Source of the DNA: Phascolarctobacterium sp. | GTDB lineage: Bacteria > Bacillota > Negativicutes > Acidaminococcales > Acidaminococcaceae | Direction: 5' to 3' | DNA length: 12,577 bases | Assembly: GCA_004558595.1 (NCBI GenBank) | Contig: SFCN01000059.1 | Span: forward strand, 1 to 12,577 | Shown here: one piece after another, positions 7,053 to 12,577 of the stretch | Position numbering within the stretch: the stretch's first letter is position 1 | Layout: every line of letters starts with the position of its first letter | Notes under the pieces: model-generated | Told to the model about the DNA's origin: nothing | Seen by the model: the letters and a program-made list of their open reading frames with translations, nothing else | Database searches by the model: none | Program-made: the position numbers and the translations under genes

Positions 7053-7907
7053 GTGGAGAAACCGATTATCGCGTCACCACAGGTGACGCAGCATATCTTA
7101 AATCGCTTCAAGCTGCGTGCAGATAAAAAGCTGGGGCAGAATTTCTTGATTGATGAGCAGGTGGTGCGCCAAATTGTGGCAGCGGCCGAGCTAAGCGAGG
7201 CGGATACAGTTTTGGAGGTAGGTCCCGGCATTGGCACCTTGACCCAGGGCCTTGCTGAAAGCAAGGCGCAGGTGGTGGCAGTTGAGTTGGACACCAGGCT
7301 GTTGCCGGTATTAGCGACTACCTTGGAGGGCTACGATAATGTGCGCGTTGTGCACGGCGATATCCTTAAGGTAGATATTATGGAGGAGGTGGGCGTGCCT
7401 AACTTTAAAGTGTGCGCTAATCTGCCCTATTATATTACTACGCCGATTATCTTCGCTTTGCTGGAGAAGCGTTTGCCCATGGAGCGCCTGGTAGCCATGG
7501 TGCAAAAGGAAGTAGCCGAGCGCATGGCTGCTCAGCCAGGCGGTAAGGATTATGGCGCATTATCGGTGGCGATTCAGTACTACACGGAACCAGAGATTGC
7601 TTTTATCGTGCCGCCCACATCCTTTATCCCGGCACCGGCAGTGGACTCCGCCGTTATCGTGTGTAAGCGTCGCGAAAAGCCTCCTGTGGAGGTGTGCGAC
7701 GAGGCACTGTTCTTCCGCGTGGTTAAGGCAGCCTTCTCCCTGCGCCGCAAGATGCTCAGCAATTCTCTCAAAAATATGGGCATCAAGTCCGAGCAGGTGG
7801 CCAAATGGCTGGAGCTTGCCGGCGTGGACGGCAAGCGTCGGGCAGAAACCCTGAGCTTGGAGGATTTTGCCAAGCTGACTAATAGTTTCGGTGAAGCAGT
7901 AAAATAA
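7053..7907 (+). CDS. rsmA: 16S rRNA A1518/A1519 N6,N6-dimethyltransferase
   Basis: Also called KsgA. Dimethylates two adjacent adenosines in the 3'-terminal helix of 16S rRNA during late 30S assembly, and its loss gives kasugamycin resistance. The 284-residue length is normal. Motifs: KKLGQNFLID near the N-terminus, the SAM loop LEVGPGIG (E55 to G61), VVAVELD for the ribose-binding acidic residue, and the catalytic NLPYY at N123-Y127. The C-terminal domain holds VKAAFSLRRKMLSNSL. Start is GTG at 7053, with GGAGAG (7041-7046) 6 nt upstream overlapping the rnmV stop region. Last gene of its operon, with a strong terminator 55 nt downstream. Confidence 0.97.
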   Translation: MEKPIIASPQVTQHILNRFKLRADKKLGQNFLIDEQVVRQIVAAAELSEADTVLEVGPGIGTLTQGLAESKAQVVAVELDTRLLPVLATTLEGYDNVRVVHGDILKVDIMEEVGVPNFKVCANLPYYITTPIIFALLEKRLPMERLVAMVQKEVAERMAAQPGGKDYGALSVAIQYYTEPEIAFIVPPTSFIPAPAVDSAVIVCKRREKPPVEVCDEALFFRVVKAAFSLRRKMLSNSLKNMGIKSEQVAKWLELAGVDGKRRAETLSLEDFAKLTNSFGEAVK

Positions 7908-7962
7908 AACAGAACACTGTGCTCTAATGCTAAACAAAAAGGATAGTATAGATTTGGAAAAG

Positions 7963-7991
7963 GAGCCGCAAAAAGCTGCGGCTCTTTTTTT
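7963..7991 (+). terminator. Strong terminator after rsmA
   Basis: A perfect 8-bp GC-rich stem GAGCCGCA (7963-7970) / TGCGGCTC (7977-7984) with a 6-nt loop, followed by seven T (7985-7991). Confidence 0.9.
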
Positions 7992-7993
7992 AC

Positions 7994-8022
7994 TTGCCAA
8001 AAAGCACAAAACATAGTATAGT
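7994..8022 (+). promoter_or_regulatory. Promoter for rmuC
   Basis: TTGCCA (7994-7999) and TATAGT (8017-8022) with an exact 17-bp spacer, just after the rsmA terminator and 37 bp before the rmuC start. Confidence 0.7.
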
Positions 8023-8059
8023 AAACATATGTTGAGGCTTTAGAAAGAAGGTGTAGCAT

Positions 8060-9310
8060 ATGTCTCTAGAACAGATTTTGTTGCTTGCTAGTTTAGGTAT
8101 CACTTTGACATTGACCTTATTGGTGTTTTTATTATGGCGTAAGCTGGCTAGGATGGTGCAAGCTAAGCCAGAAGAGGCAGTACGTAGGGAATTAGAACAA
8201 CAGCTCCTGTTGTTAAAGCAGGATTTAGGAATTACTATTCAAGGACTTGGCAACAGTAATGTGCAGACCATTGCCCAATTAAGCGAGCTTCTTAAGGAAA
8301 ATCAAAAAATGGCCATGGAGGCCCAAAGGCAGCAGCTGGAGCAAATGGAAAAAAGCCTGCGTACCAAGCAGGAAAATATGCTTTTTATCGTGAAGGAGCA
8401 GCTGGAGGAGATTCGTGGTACGGTTGATGAAAAGCTACAAACTACCTTGGAAAGGCGTATTTCCGAATCCTTCAAGACTGTGAGCCAACAGCTAGAGCAG
8501 GTGTACAAGGGCCTAGGTGAAATGCAAAGCCTAGCCAGTGATGTGGGTGGTTTGAAAAAAATCATGAGCGGGGTTAAAACTCGCGGTAATTTGGGCGAAT
8601 ATCAATTGGCAGGAATATTAGCGGAGATTTTGGCGCCGGAGCAATACGATACTAATGTGGCTACGATTCCCAAAAGCAGTGAGCGAGTGGAGTTCGCTGT
8701 GAAGCTACCCCATGAGGATGGCACAGTATATTTGCCCATCGACTCTAAATTTCCGGCTGAAACCTACGCTCAGCTACGGGACGCTCAGGAAAGTGGTGAC
8801 CGTAAGGCCGTGGAGGCAGCCTATAAAAATTTGGAAAATGTCATTAAAAGTGAAGCCAAGGACATCCGTACGAAATATGTGGCAGTGCCCTATACAACTA
8901 ATTTCGCCATTATGTTCCTGCCTGCGGAGGGTCTCTATGCTGAGGTTGTGAGTCGTGGTATGGTTGAAGCTTTGCAGCGAGATTATCAAGTAAATGTGGC
9001 AGGGCCCAGCACCATGGCAGCGATTTTAAATAGCTTGCAGATGGGCTTTAAAACCTTGGCCATCCAAAAGCAATCCAGTTATGCTTGGCAGGTTTTGGGA
9101 GCGGTTAAGACGGAGTTTGAAAAATTTGGTGAGGGCCTCAAAAAAATGCAGACCCATTTGGATTTAACGAGCAAGGATTTAGATGCGCTTATTACCACGC
9201 GTTCCAACCAGATGCAGCGTAAGCTACGGGAGGTAGAACGGCTGGACGAGCGAAGGGCAGCTCAGCTTTTGGAGCTCGCGGATAATAAGGAAGTGCATAA
9301 ACAAGGATAA
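8060..9310 (+). CDS. rmuC: DNA recombination protein RmuC
   Basis: A 416-residue RmuC-family protein. In E. coli, rmuC limits inversion between short inverted repeats, and the family core is predicted to have a PD-(D/E)XK nuclease-like fold. Residues about 5-25 form one N-terminal transmembrane helix (LLLASLGITLTLTLLVFLLW). Residues about 35-165 are rich in E, Q and L and look like a long coiled coil. The RmuC domain follows, with GVKTRGNLGEYQL and the candidate nuclease residues D228 and K230 in PIDSKFP, then KDIRTKYV, TTNFAIMFLP, EGLYAEV and AGPSTMAAILNSL. The last 50 residues are again helical and charged. AGAAGGTG (8046-8053) serves as ribosome binding site. It is a single-gene transcription unit with its own promoter and terminator. 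Confidence 0.95.
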   Translation: MSLEQILLLASLGITLTLTLLVFLLWRKLARMVQAKPEEAVRRELEQQLLLLKQDLGITIQGLGNSNVQTIAQLSELLKENQKMAMEAQRQQLEQMEKSLRTKQENMLFIVKEQLEEIRGTVDEKLQTTLERRISESFKTVSQQLEQVYKGLGEMQSLASDVGGLKKIMSGVKTRGNLGEYQLAGILAEILAPEQYDTNVATIPKSSERVEFAVKLPHEDGTVYLPIDSKFPAETYAQLRDAQESGDRKAVEAAYKNLENVIKSEAKDIRTKYVAVPYTTNFAIMFLPAEGLYAEVVSRGMVEALQRDYQVNVAGPSTMAAILNSLQMGFKTLAIQKQSSYAWQVLGAVKTEFEKFGEGLKKMQTHLDLTSKDLDALITTRSNQMQRKLREVERLDERRAAQLLELADNKEVHKQG

Positions 9311-9317
9311 AAATTTG

Positions 9318-9352
9318 GGCCAACTCGACAAGAGCTTTGGCCTTAATTTTTT
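9318..9352 (+). terminator. Terminator after rmuC
   Basis: GGCCAA (9318-9323) / TTGGCC (9337-9342), with CTC/GAG able to pair inside the loop and AAAATT/AATTTT flanking outside, then TTTTTT at 9347-9352. It starts 8 nt after the rmuC stop. Confidence 0.8.
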
Positions 9353-9373
9353 GAAAAAAATAATAGTTAGTCA

Positions 9374-9402
9374 TTGACAACTTAGCAAAAATGGAGTATA
9401 GT
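9374..9402 (+). promoter_or_regulatory. Near-consensus promoter for the trmB-like/lysA-like operon
   Basis: TTGACA (9374-9379), a perfect -35, and TATAGT (9397-9402) with a 17-bp spacer. This is the strongest promoter in the window by match to consensus, which suggests that a repressor may be needed to hold it down. Confidence 0.8.
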
Positions 9403-9419
9403 GTTCTTAAACAGGAACA
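9402..9419 (+). promoter_or_regulatory. Candidate operator overlapping the transcription start of the trmB-like gene
   Basis: An inverted repeat TGTTC (9402-9406) / GAACA (9415-9419) with 8 bp between the arms lies across the -10 end and the expected start site. This position suits autorepression by the downstream HTH protein. The arms are short, so this is only a candidate. Confidence 0.4.
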
Positions 9420-9444
9420 ATAAAGAAGAGCTGAATGAGGGACT

Positions 9445-10140
9445 ATGAATCTTATTGAAGGATTAACCAATTTTAACTTAACAAAGCAGGAAGCTACGCT
9501 CTATGTGCTGCTTTTGAAGTCAGGTCAGTTGACCGGCTATGAAGCGGCCAAGCAAACCGGCATCTCCCGCTCCAATACCTACACTGCCTTAGCAGGACTG
9601 GTGGAGAAGGGTGCTGCCTATGTGCTGGAGGAGGGCAAGGTTACTCGCTACACTCCCGTGGCAGCGGAGGAATTTTGTCGTAATAAAATCAGCAGGCTGG
9701 AAGAGATTAAAGAAGATATTATACAACAGCTGCCGGTTTTCACCAGCGATGTAGAGGGCTATGTTACCATTAAGGGTGAGCAGGAAATCATCAACAAGCT
9801 GCGAAATACCGTGCTTCAGGCTAAGGAGCGTATTTATGTGTCGGGTAATCTGCGCTTGCTAGAGCTACTTCGGCAGGAGCTGACCGATGCCATTACACGA
9901 GGGCTTAAGGTGGTTATCATTGGTGATAAATCCTTTCAGCTGGCAGGTGCTATTAGCTACGGAACAACGAAGCAAAATGAGCAAATCCGTCTGATTGCAG
10001 ACTCCCGCACGGTTTTGACCGGGGATTTGGAGGATGCAGAGGATTCCAGCTGCTTGTATTCCTGTAAACGCAATCTCGTTGACTTGTTTAAGGAAGCATT
10101 GAAAAACGAGATTGCCCTAATTAAATTAACGGAAAGGTGA
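9445..10140 (+). CDS. TrmB-family transcriptional regulator
   Basis: 231 residues. The N-terminal 75 residues form a TrmB-type winged helix: LTKQEATLYVLLLKSGQLTGYEAAK, then the recognition region GISRSNTYTALAGLVEKG and a wing ending TRYTPV. A short helical linker (about 75-100) is followed by a C-terminal domain with the family pattern of ERIYVSGN...LELL..EL..A..RGLKVVII, as in TrmB sensor domains. The ligand is unknown; TrmB members studied in archaea sense sugars, but bacterial members are poorly characterised. The ATG at 9445 has only a weak, closely placed GAGGG (9437-9441), so expression may be low. It is followed after 5 nt by the lysA-like decarboxylase, which makes that gene the obvious target. 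No other in-frame start with better signals was seen. Confidence 0.85.
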   Translation: MNLIEGLTNFNLTKQEATLYVLLLKSGQLTGYEAAKQTGISRSNTYTALAGLVEKGAAYVLEEGKVTRYTPVAAEEFCRNKISRLEEIKEDIIQQLPVFTSDVEGYVTIKGEQEIINKLRNTVLQAKERIYVSGNLRLLELLRQELTDAITRGLKVVIIGDKSFQLAGAISYGTTKQNEQIRLIADSRTVLTGDLEDAEDSSCLYSCKRNLVDLFKEALKNEIALIKLTER

Positions 10141-10145
10141 TATAA

Positions 10146-11450
10146 ATGTCTAAAAAAGTACCCTTTGTTACAAAAGCGCAATTGGAAAAAATCGTAGCCC
10201 AATATCCCACTCCCTTCCATCTCTATGATGAGGCTGGCATTCGCCGCACTGCACGTCTGTTGTACAAGGCTTTTGCTTGGAATAAGGGCTTTAAAGAATA
10301 TTTTGCTGTTAAAGCGACTCCCAATCCTTATCTGCTGCAAATCCTGCGTGAAGAGGGCTGTGGCGCTGACTGCTCTTCCTATACCGAGCTTTTGATGAGC
10401 GATGCTGTGGGCTTTAAGGAAAGCGAGATTATGTTCTCCTCCAATGCTACTCCGGCTGAAGACTTTCAATTGGCTCGCAAGCTGAATGTAACTATCAATC
10501 TGGATGATATTACTCACATCGACTTTTTGGAGAAGGTGGCTGATATTCCTGAGACCGTAAGCTGCCGCTATAACCCCGGTGGACATTTTGCAATCGCTAA
10601 CAATATTATGGATAACCCGGGCGACGCTAAATACGGTATGACCCATGAGCAAATCATCGAGGCCTATAAACGTCTCTTGGCTAAGGGCGTAAAGCATTTT
10701 GGTATGCATGCTTTCTTGGCTTCTAACACCGTAACCAATGATTACTATCCGGAATTAGCTCGCATCCTCTTCAAGGTGGCTGTGGAGCTGAAGGAAAAGA
10801 CCGGCGCTCATATTGAGTTCATCAATCTGTCCGGTGGCATTGGTGTAGCATATCGCCCCGAGCAACAGGATAATGACCTGTTAGTTATTGGTGAAGGCGT
10901 GCGCAAGGTTTACGAAGAAATTTTGGTACCGGCAGGCATGGGCGATGTGAAGATTTTCACTGAGCTGGGCCGTTTCATGCTGGCTCCCAACGGTGGCCTT
11001 GTTACCACCGCTATCCACGAAAAGCACACTTATAAGGAATATATTGGCTGCGATGCCTGTGCCGCTAACCTGATGCGTCCTGCTATTTATGGCGCATATC
11101 ATCATATCACTGTTATGGGTAAGGAGGACGAGCCCTGCGACTATAAATATGATGTTACCGGTGGCCTGTGCGAGAACAGCGATAAATTTGCCGTGGACAG
11201 AATGCTGCCCAAGATTGAAATTGGTGACATGCTCTTTATCCATGATGCCGGTGCACATGGTTATTCCATGGGCTATAACTACAACGGTAAGCTGCGCAGT
11301 GCCGAAATCCTGCTGCAGGAGGATGGCAGCGCTAAGCTGATTCGCCGCGCTGAAACCCCTGCTGATTATTTCGCAACCTTCGATTTTAGCCCTGAATTTG
11401 GCGCTAAGCTGGCGGAGGAAGCTAAGGTTAAAATGCCTGCTAGCAAATAA
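10146..11450 (+). CDS. Diaminopimelate decarboxylase-like fold-III PLP enzyme
   Basis: 434 residues of the alanine racemase-fold decarboxylase family (diaminopimelate, ornithine or carboxynorspermidine substrates). The PLP lysine is K56 in FAVKATPNP, followed by GCGADCSSYTEL and MFSSNATPAED. The substrate/PLP region has SCRYNPGG, GMHAFLASN, NLSGGIG and ELGRFMLAP. The second-subunit cysteine is C342 in GGLCENSDKF. The C-terminus has DAGAHGYSMGYNYNGKLR. Compared with classical LysA, GGG becomes SGGIG, EPGR becomes ELGR, HxGS becomes HAFLAS and the GAYG tyrosine becomes histidine. It therefore belongs to a divergent branch that databases commonly label diaminopimelate decarboxylase; lysine synthesis is likely but not proven. 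AAGGTGA (10134-10140) is a good ribosome binding site overlapping the regulator's stop codon. Codon choice shifts towards C-ending codons compared with neighbours, hinting at high expression. Confidence 0.85.
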   Translation: MSKKVPFVTKAQLEKIVAQYPTPFHLYDEAGIRRTARLLYKAFAWNKGFKEYFAVKATPNPYLLQILREEGCGADCSSYTELLMSDAVGFKESEIMFSSNATPAEDFQLARKLNVTINLDDITHIDFLEKVADIPETVSCRYNPGGHFAIANNIMDNPGDAKYGMTHEQIIEAYKRLLAKGVKHFGMHAFLASNTVTNDYYPELARILFKVAVELKEKTGAHIEFINLSGGIGVAYRPEQQDNDLLVIGEGVRKVYEEILVPAGMGDVKIFTELGRFMLAPNGGLVTTAIHEKHTYKEYIGCDACAANLMRPAIYGAYHHITVMGKEDEPCDYKYDVTGGLCENSDKFAVDRMLPKIEIGDMLFIHDAGAHGYSMGYNYNGKLRSAEILLQEDGSAKLIRRAETPADYFATFDFSPEFGAKLAEEAKVKMPASK

Positions 11451-11483
11451 AAAACATCTCTTTTACAAAGTATAATATGGCTG

Positions 11484-11518
11484 AAAAACTACCTAGTGTT
11501 TATGCTAGGTAGTTTTTT
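11484..11518 (+). terminator. Strong terminator after the lysA-like gene, probably bidirectional
   Basis: AAAAACTACCTAG (11484-11496) pairs perfectly with CTAGGTAGTTTTT (11505-11517) around an 8-nt loop. The A-tract on one side and T-tract on the other would allow termination on either strand. Confidence 0.9.
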
Positions 11519-11555
11519 CTTGTTTTTTACTCAAATGCTTAGCAGTAAAAAAGAC

Positions 11556-11586
11556 TTGACTTGATGTGTACTAAAGGTAGTATACT
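11556..11586 (+). promoter_or_regulatory. larE promoter with a 19-bp spacer (MerR-type architecture)
   Basis: TTGACT (11556-11561) and TATACT (11581-11586) are good hexamers but 19 bp apart, the over-long spacing typical of promoters activated by MerR-family proteins. The spacer contains GTGTACT, and TAGTATACTA (11578-11587) is a perfect palindrome over the -10. The octamer TACTAAAG is directly repeated at 11569-11576 and 11583-11590. A 16-bp alternative (-10 TAGTAT at 11578-11583) would be an ordinary promoter. Confidence 0.55.
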
Positions 11587-11629
11587 AAAGCTATAGGAAT
11601 TGGGCTAGTACAATCAAAGGAGATTTTTT

Positions 11630-12466
11630 ATGAATATTAATGTGCTTGTGGCGGAAGAAAAATATAATAAGCTCATTGCTGCTTTGCGTGCTATGGGCAG
11701 AGTAGTGGTGGCCTTTAGTGGTGGTGTGGACTCGACCTTTTTGCTTTATGCAGCGAAGCAGGCGGTGGGTGCGAGGGCTCTTGCGGTGACATCTCGCTCT
11801 GGTGTTGTGCCCCGTCGCGATTTGGACGAGGGAGCACTTTTTTGTGAGCGTCAGGGAATAAGGCATGAGTATCTTGATTTTGATGAGCTGGCAGTGCCGG
11901 GCTTTGCCGAAAACCCTCCGGATCGTTGCTATATCTGCAAAAAAACACTGTTTACTAAGCTTTTGGTTGTGGCCGCAAGGGAGCAGGCGGTGCTCTGTGA
12001 GGGCTCCAATATGGATGATTTGGGAGATTATCGTCCGGGCCTGCGTGCTCTTCAAGAACTGGCAGTGCGTAGCCCCCTAAAGGAAGCAGGACTGACAAAG
12101 GCGGAGATTCGCTATTTGTCAAAGAAGTTTGACCTGCCCACTTGGTCCAAGCCTGCCAGCGCTTGTCTTGCCTCGCGTTTTGCTTATGGGGAAATCATCA
12201 CTGCAGCAAAAATGCAGGCGGTGGATGAGGCGGAGCAGCTGCTGTTTGAGCTGGGCTTTACCCAATTTAGGGTGCGTGTGCATGGCGAGGAAAAGCGAGG
12301 ACTTTTGGCGAGAATTGAGGTGCTGCAAGAGGAACTGGCTAAGGCCTTGGAGCCAGAGGTACGTCAAGAAATAATCACCAAATTCAAGGCTTTTGGCTTT
12401 ACCTACATTACTTTGGACTTGCTGGGCTATAGAACGGGTAGCATGAACGAGGTGCTGAAAATTTGA
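11630..12466 (+). CDS. larE: ATP-dependent sacrificial sulfur transferase LarE
   Basis: 278 residues of the LarE/PP-loop family. LarE adenylates and then sulfurises the pyridinium dicarboxylate mononucleotide made by LarB, and LarC then inserts nickel to give the nickel-pincer cofactor of lactate racemase and related LarA enzymes. The PP-loop is SGGVDS (S30-S35). NPPDRCYICKKTLF carries C100 and C103. EGSNMDDLGDYRPGLRA is the conserved phosphate/substrate region. KPASACLASRF contains C179, which aligns with the sacrificial cysteine (C176 of Lactiplantibacillus plantarum LarE). Only one cysteine lies in this segment, which suggests the self-sacrificing form rather than the [4Fe-4S] form; this is inference. 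ATG 11630 has AAAGGAG (11616-11622) 7 nt upstream. No larB, larC or larA is in the window, so the pathway partners must be elsewhere. Confidence 0.93.
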   Translation: MNINVLVAEEKYNKLIAALRAMGRVVVAFSGGVDSTFLLYAAKQAVGARALAVTSRSGVVPRRDLDEGALFCERQGIRHEYLDFDELAVPGFAENPPDRCYICKKTLFTKLLVVAAREQAVLCEGSNMDDLGDYRPGLRALQELAVRSPLKEAGLTKAEIRYLSKKFDLPTWSKPASACLASRFAYGEIITAAKMQAVDEAEQLLFELGFTQFRVRVHGEEKRGLLARIEVLQEELAKALEPEVRQEIITKFKAFGFTYITLDLLGYRTGSMNEVLKI

Positions 12467-12478
12467 GGATAACTTTTT

Positions 12479-12513
12479 CTTGACTTAGAGTGAACTCCAA
12501 GATATAAGATAAT
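12479..12513 (+). promoter_or_regulatory. MerR-family promoter/operator for the 3' regulator gene
   Basis: CTTGACTT with -35 TTGACT (12480-12485) and a -10 either TATAAG (12503-12508, 17-bp spacer) or TAAGAT (12505-12510, 19-bp spacer). Between them, CTTAGAGTGAACTCCAAG (12484-12501) is an imperfect dyad (14 of 18 positions symmetric), the classic form of a MerR-type operator lying between -35 and -10. The gene downstream encodes a MerR N-terminus, so autoregulation is very likely. No clear terminator separates it from larE. Confidence 0.8.
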
Positions 12514-12541
12514 AGTGAAGAAACTGATTGGAGGGATGCTT

Positions 12542-12577
12542 ATGACTATTAAAGAGGCGAGTCAAGTAACAGGTGTG
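12542..12577 (+). CDS. MerR-family transcriptional regulator, N-terminus only (cut by window end)
   Basis: The last 12 codons of the window read MTIKEASQVTGV, the first helix and turn of a MerR winged-helix domain (usually continuing as S.xTLRYYE). GGAGGG (12530-12535) is 6 nt before the ATG; an in-frame ATG at 12536 overlaps that site and is less likely. The operator immediately upstream is of MerR type, which supports the call. The effector domain is outside the window, so the signal sensed is unknown. Confidence 0.8.
   Translation, partial: MTIKEASQVTGV

Noticed and set aside
7560..8059. Overlapping minus-strand open frames of about 150 codons over the rsmA 3' end and the terminator
   Set aside because: They run through a strong hairpin terminator and the rmuC promoter and resemble no protein family.
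9957..10709. A 250-codon minus-strand open frame across the TrmB/LysA-like junction
   Set aside because: It lies opposite two well-conserved + strand genes and has no recognisable motif; it is a shadow of codon bias.
11471..11476. Perfect TATAAT between the lysA-like gene and its terminator
   Set aside because: No -35 hexamer about 17 bp upstream, and any transcript would run straight into the terminator at 11484-11518.
11609..11614. TACAAT close to the larE start as a -10 element
   Set aside because: No -35 at a suitable distance, and it sits almost at the ribosome binding site.
1..12577. CRISPR arrays, insertion sequences, tRNA/rRNA genes, riboswitches
   Set aside because: No regularly spaced repeats, transposase frames, tRNA-like or rRNA-like segments, or recognisable riboswitch cores were found; intergenic gaps are all under about 180 bases and are accounted for by promoters and hairpins.

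Overview
The window reads as a stretch of conserved chromosomal 'housekeeping' DNA from a member of the Bacillota. The main evidence is gene order: an Orn/Lys/Arg decarboxylase of the YaaO type, tmk, holB, ricT (yaaT), trmN6 (yabB), a YabE-like 3D-domain protein, rnmV and rsmA (ksgA) follow one another on the + strand in the same order as around the Bacillus subtilis yaaO-ksgA region. Several Bacillus members are absent from their usual slots (yaaQ/darA, yaaR, yabA, yazA, rsmI, tatD). A LarE homologue and a lysA-like decarboxylase with a TrmB-type regulator would fit an anaerobic gut or rumen lineage, possibly Negativicutes, but the genus cannot be fixed from the sequence alone. No insertion sequence, phage gene, CRISPR array, tRNA or rRNA was seen.

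Layout. 1-433: AT-rich left edge with a frameshifted remnant of a DUF1703-type PD-(D/E)XK nuclease/AAA-ATPase protein, closed by a hairpin terminator. 469-1997: a promoter and the PLP-dependent decarboxylase. 2000-2153: an intergenic region with a long imperfect hairpin, a candidate promoter and two small palindromes. 2154-5366: a tightly packed operon tmk-holB-ricT-trmN6 (gaps 0 and 5 nt, then an 8-nt overlap), ending in a terminator. 5465-7991: a second promoter and the YabE-like wall protein, rnmV and rsmA, then a strong terminator. 7994-9352: rmuC as a single-gene unit with its own promoter and terminator. 9374-11518: a TrmB-family regulator and a fold-III PLP decarboxylase as a two-gene operon with a near-consensus promoter, a candidate operator and a strong terminator. 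11556-12466: larE with an unusual 19-bp-spacer promoter. 12479-12577: a MerR-type promoter/operator and the first 12 codons of a MerR-family regulator cut by the window edge. Every credible intact gene is on the + strand.

Functionally, the central operons cover dTTP synthesis (Tmk), the replication clamp loader (HolB), RNA decay/Fe-S Ric complex (RicT), tRNA modification (TrmN6), 5S rRNA maturation (RnmV) and 16S rRNA dimethylation (RsmA). The right third is more accessory and regulatory. The most interesting observations there are a shared CTTGACTT...GTGnACT promoter signature in front of both larE and merR, which suggests common MerR-type control, and the divergent active-site motifs of the TrmB-linked decarboxylase. 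Nothing seen amounts to a clearly new biological system.
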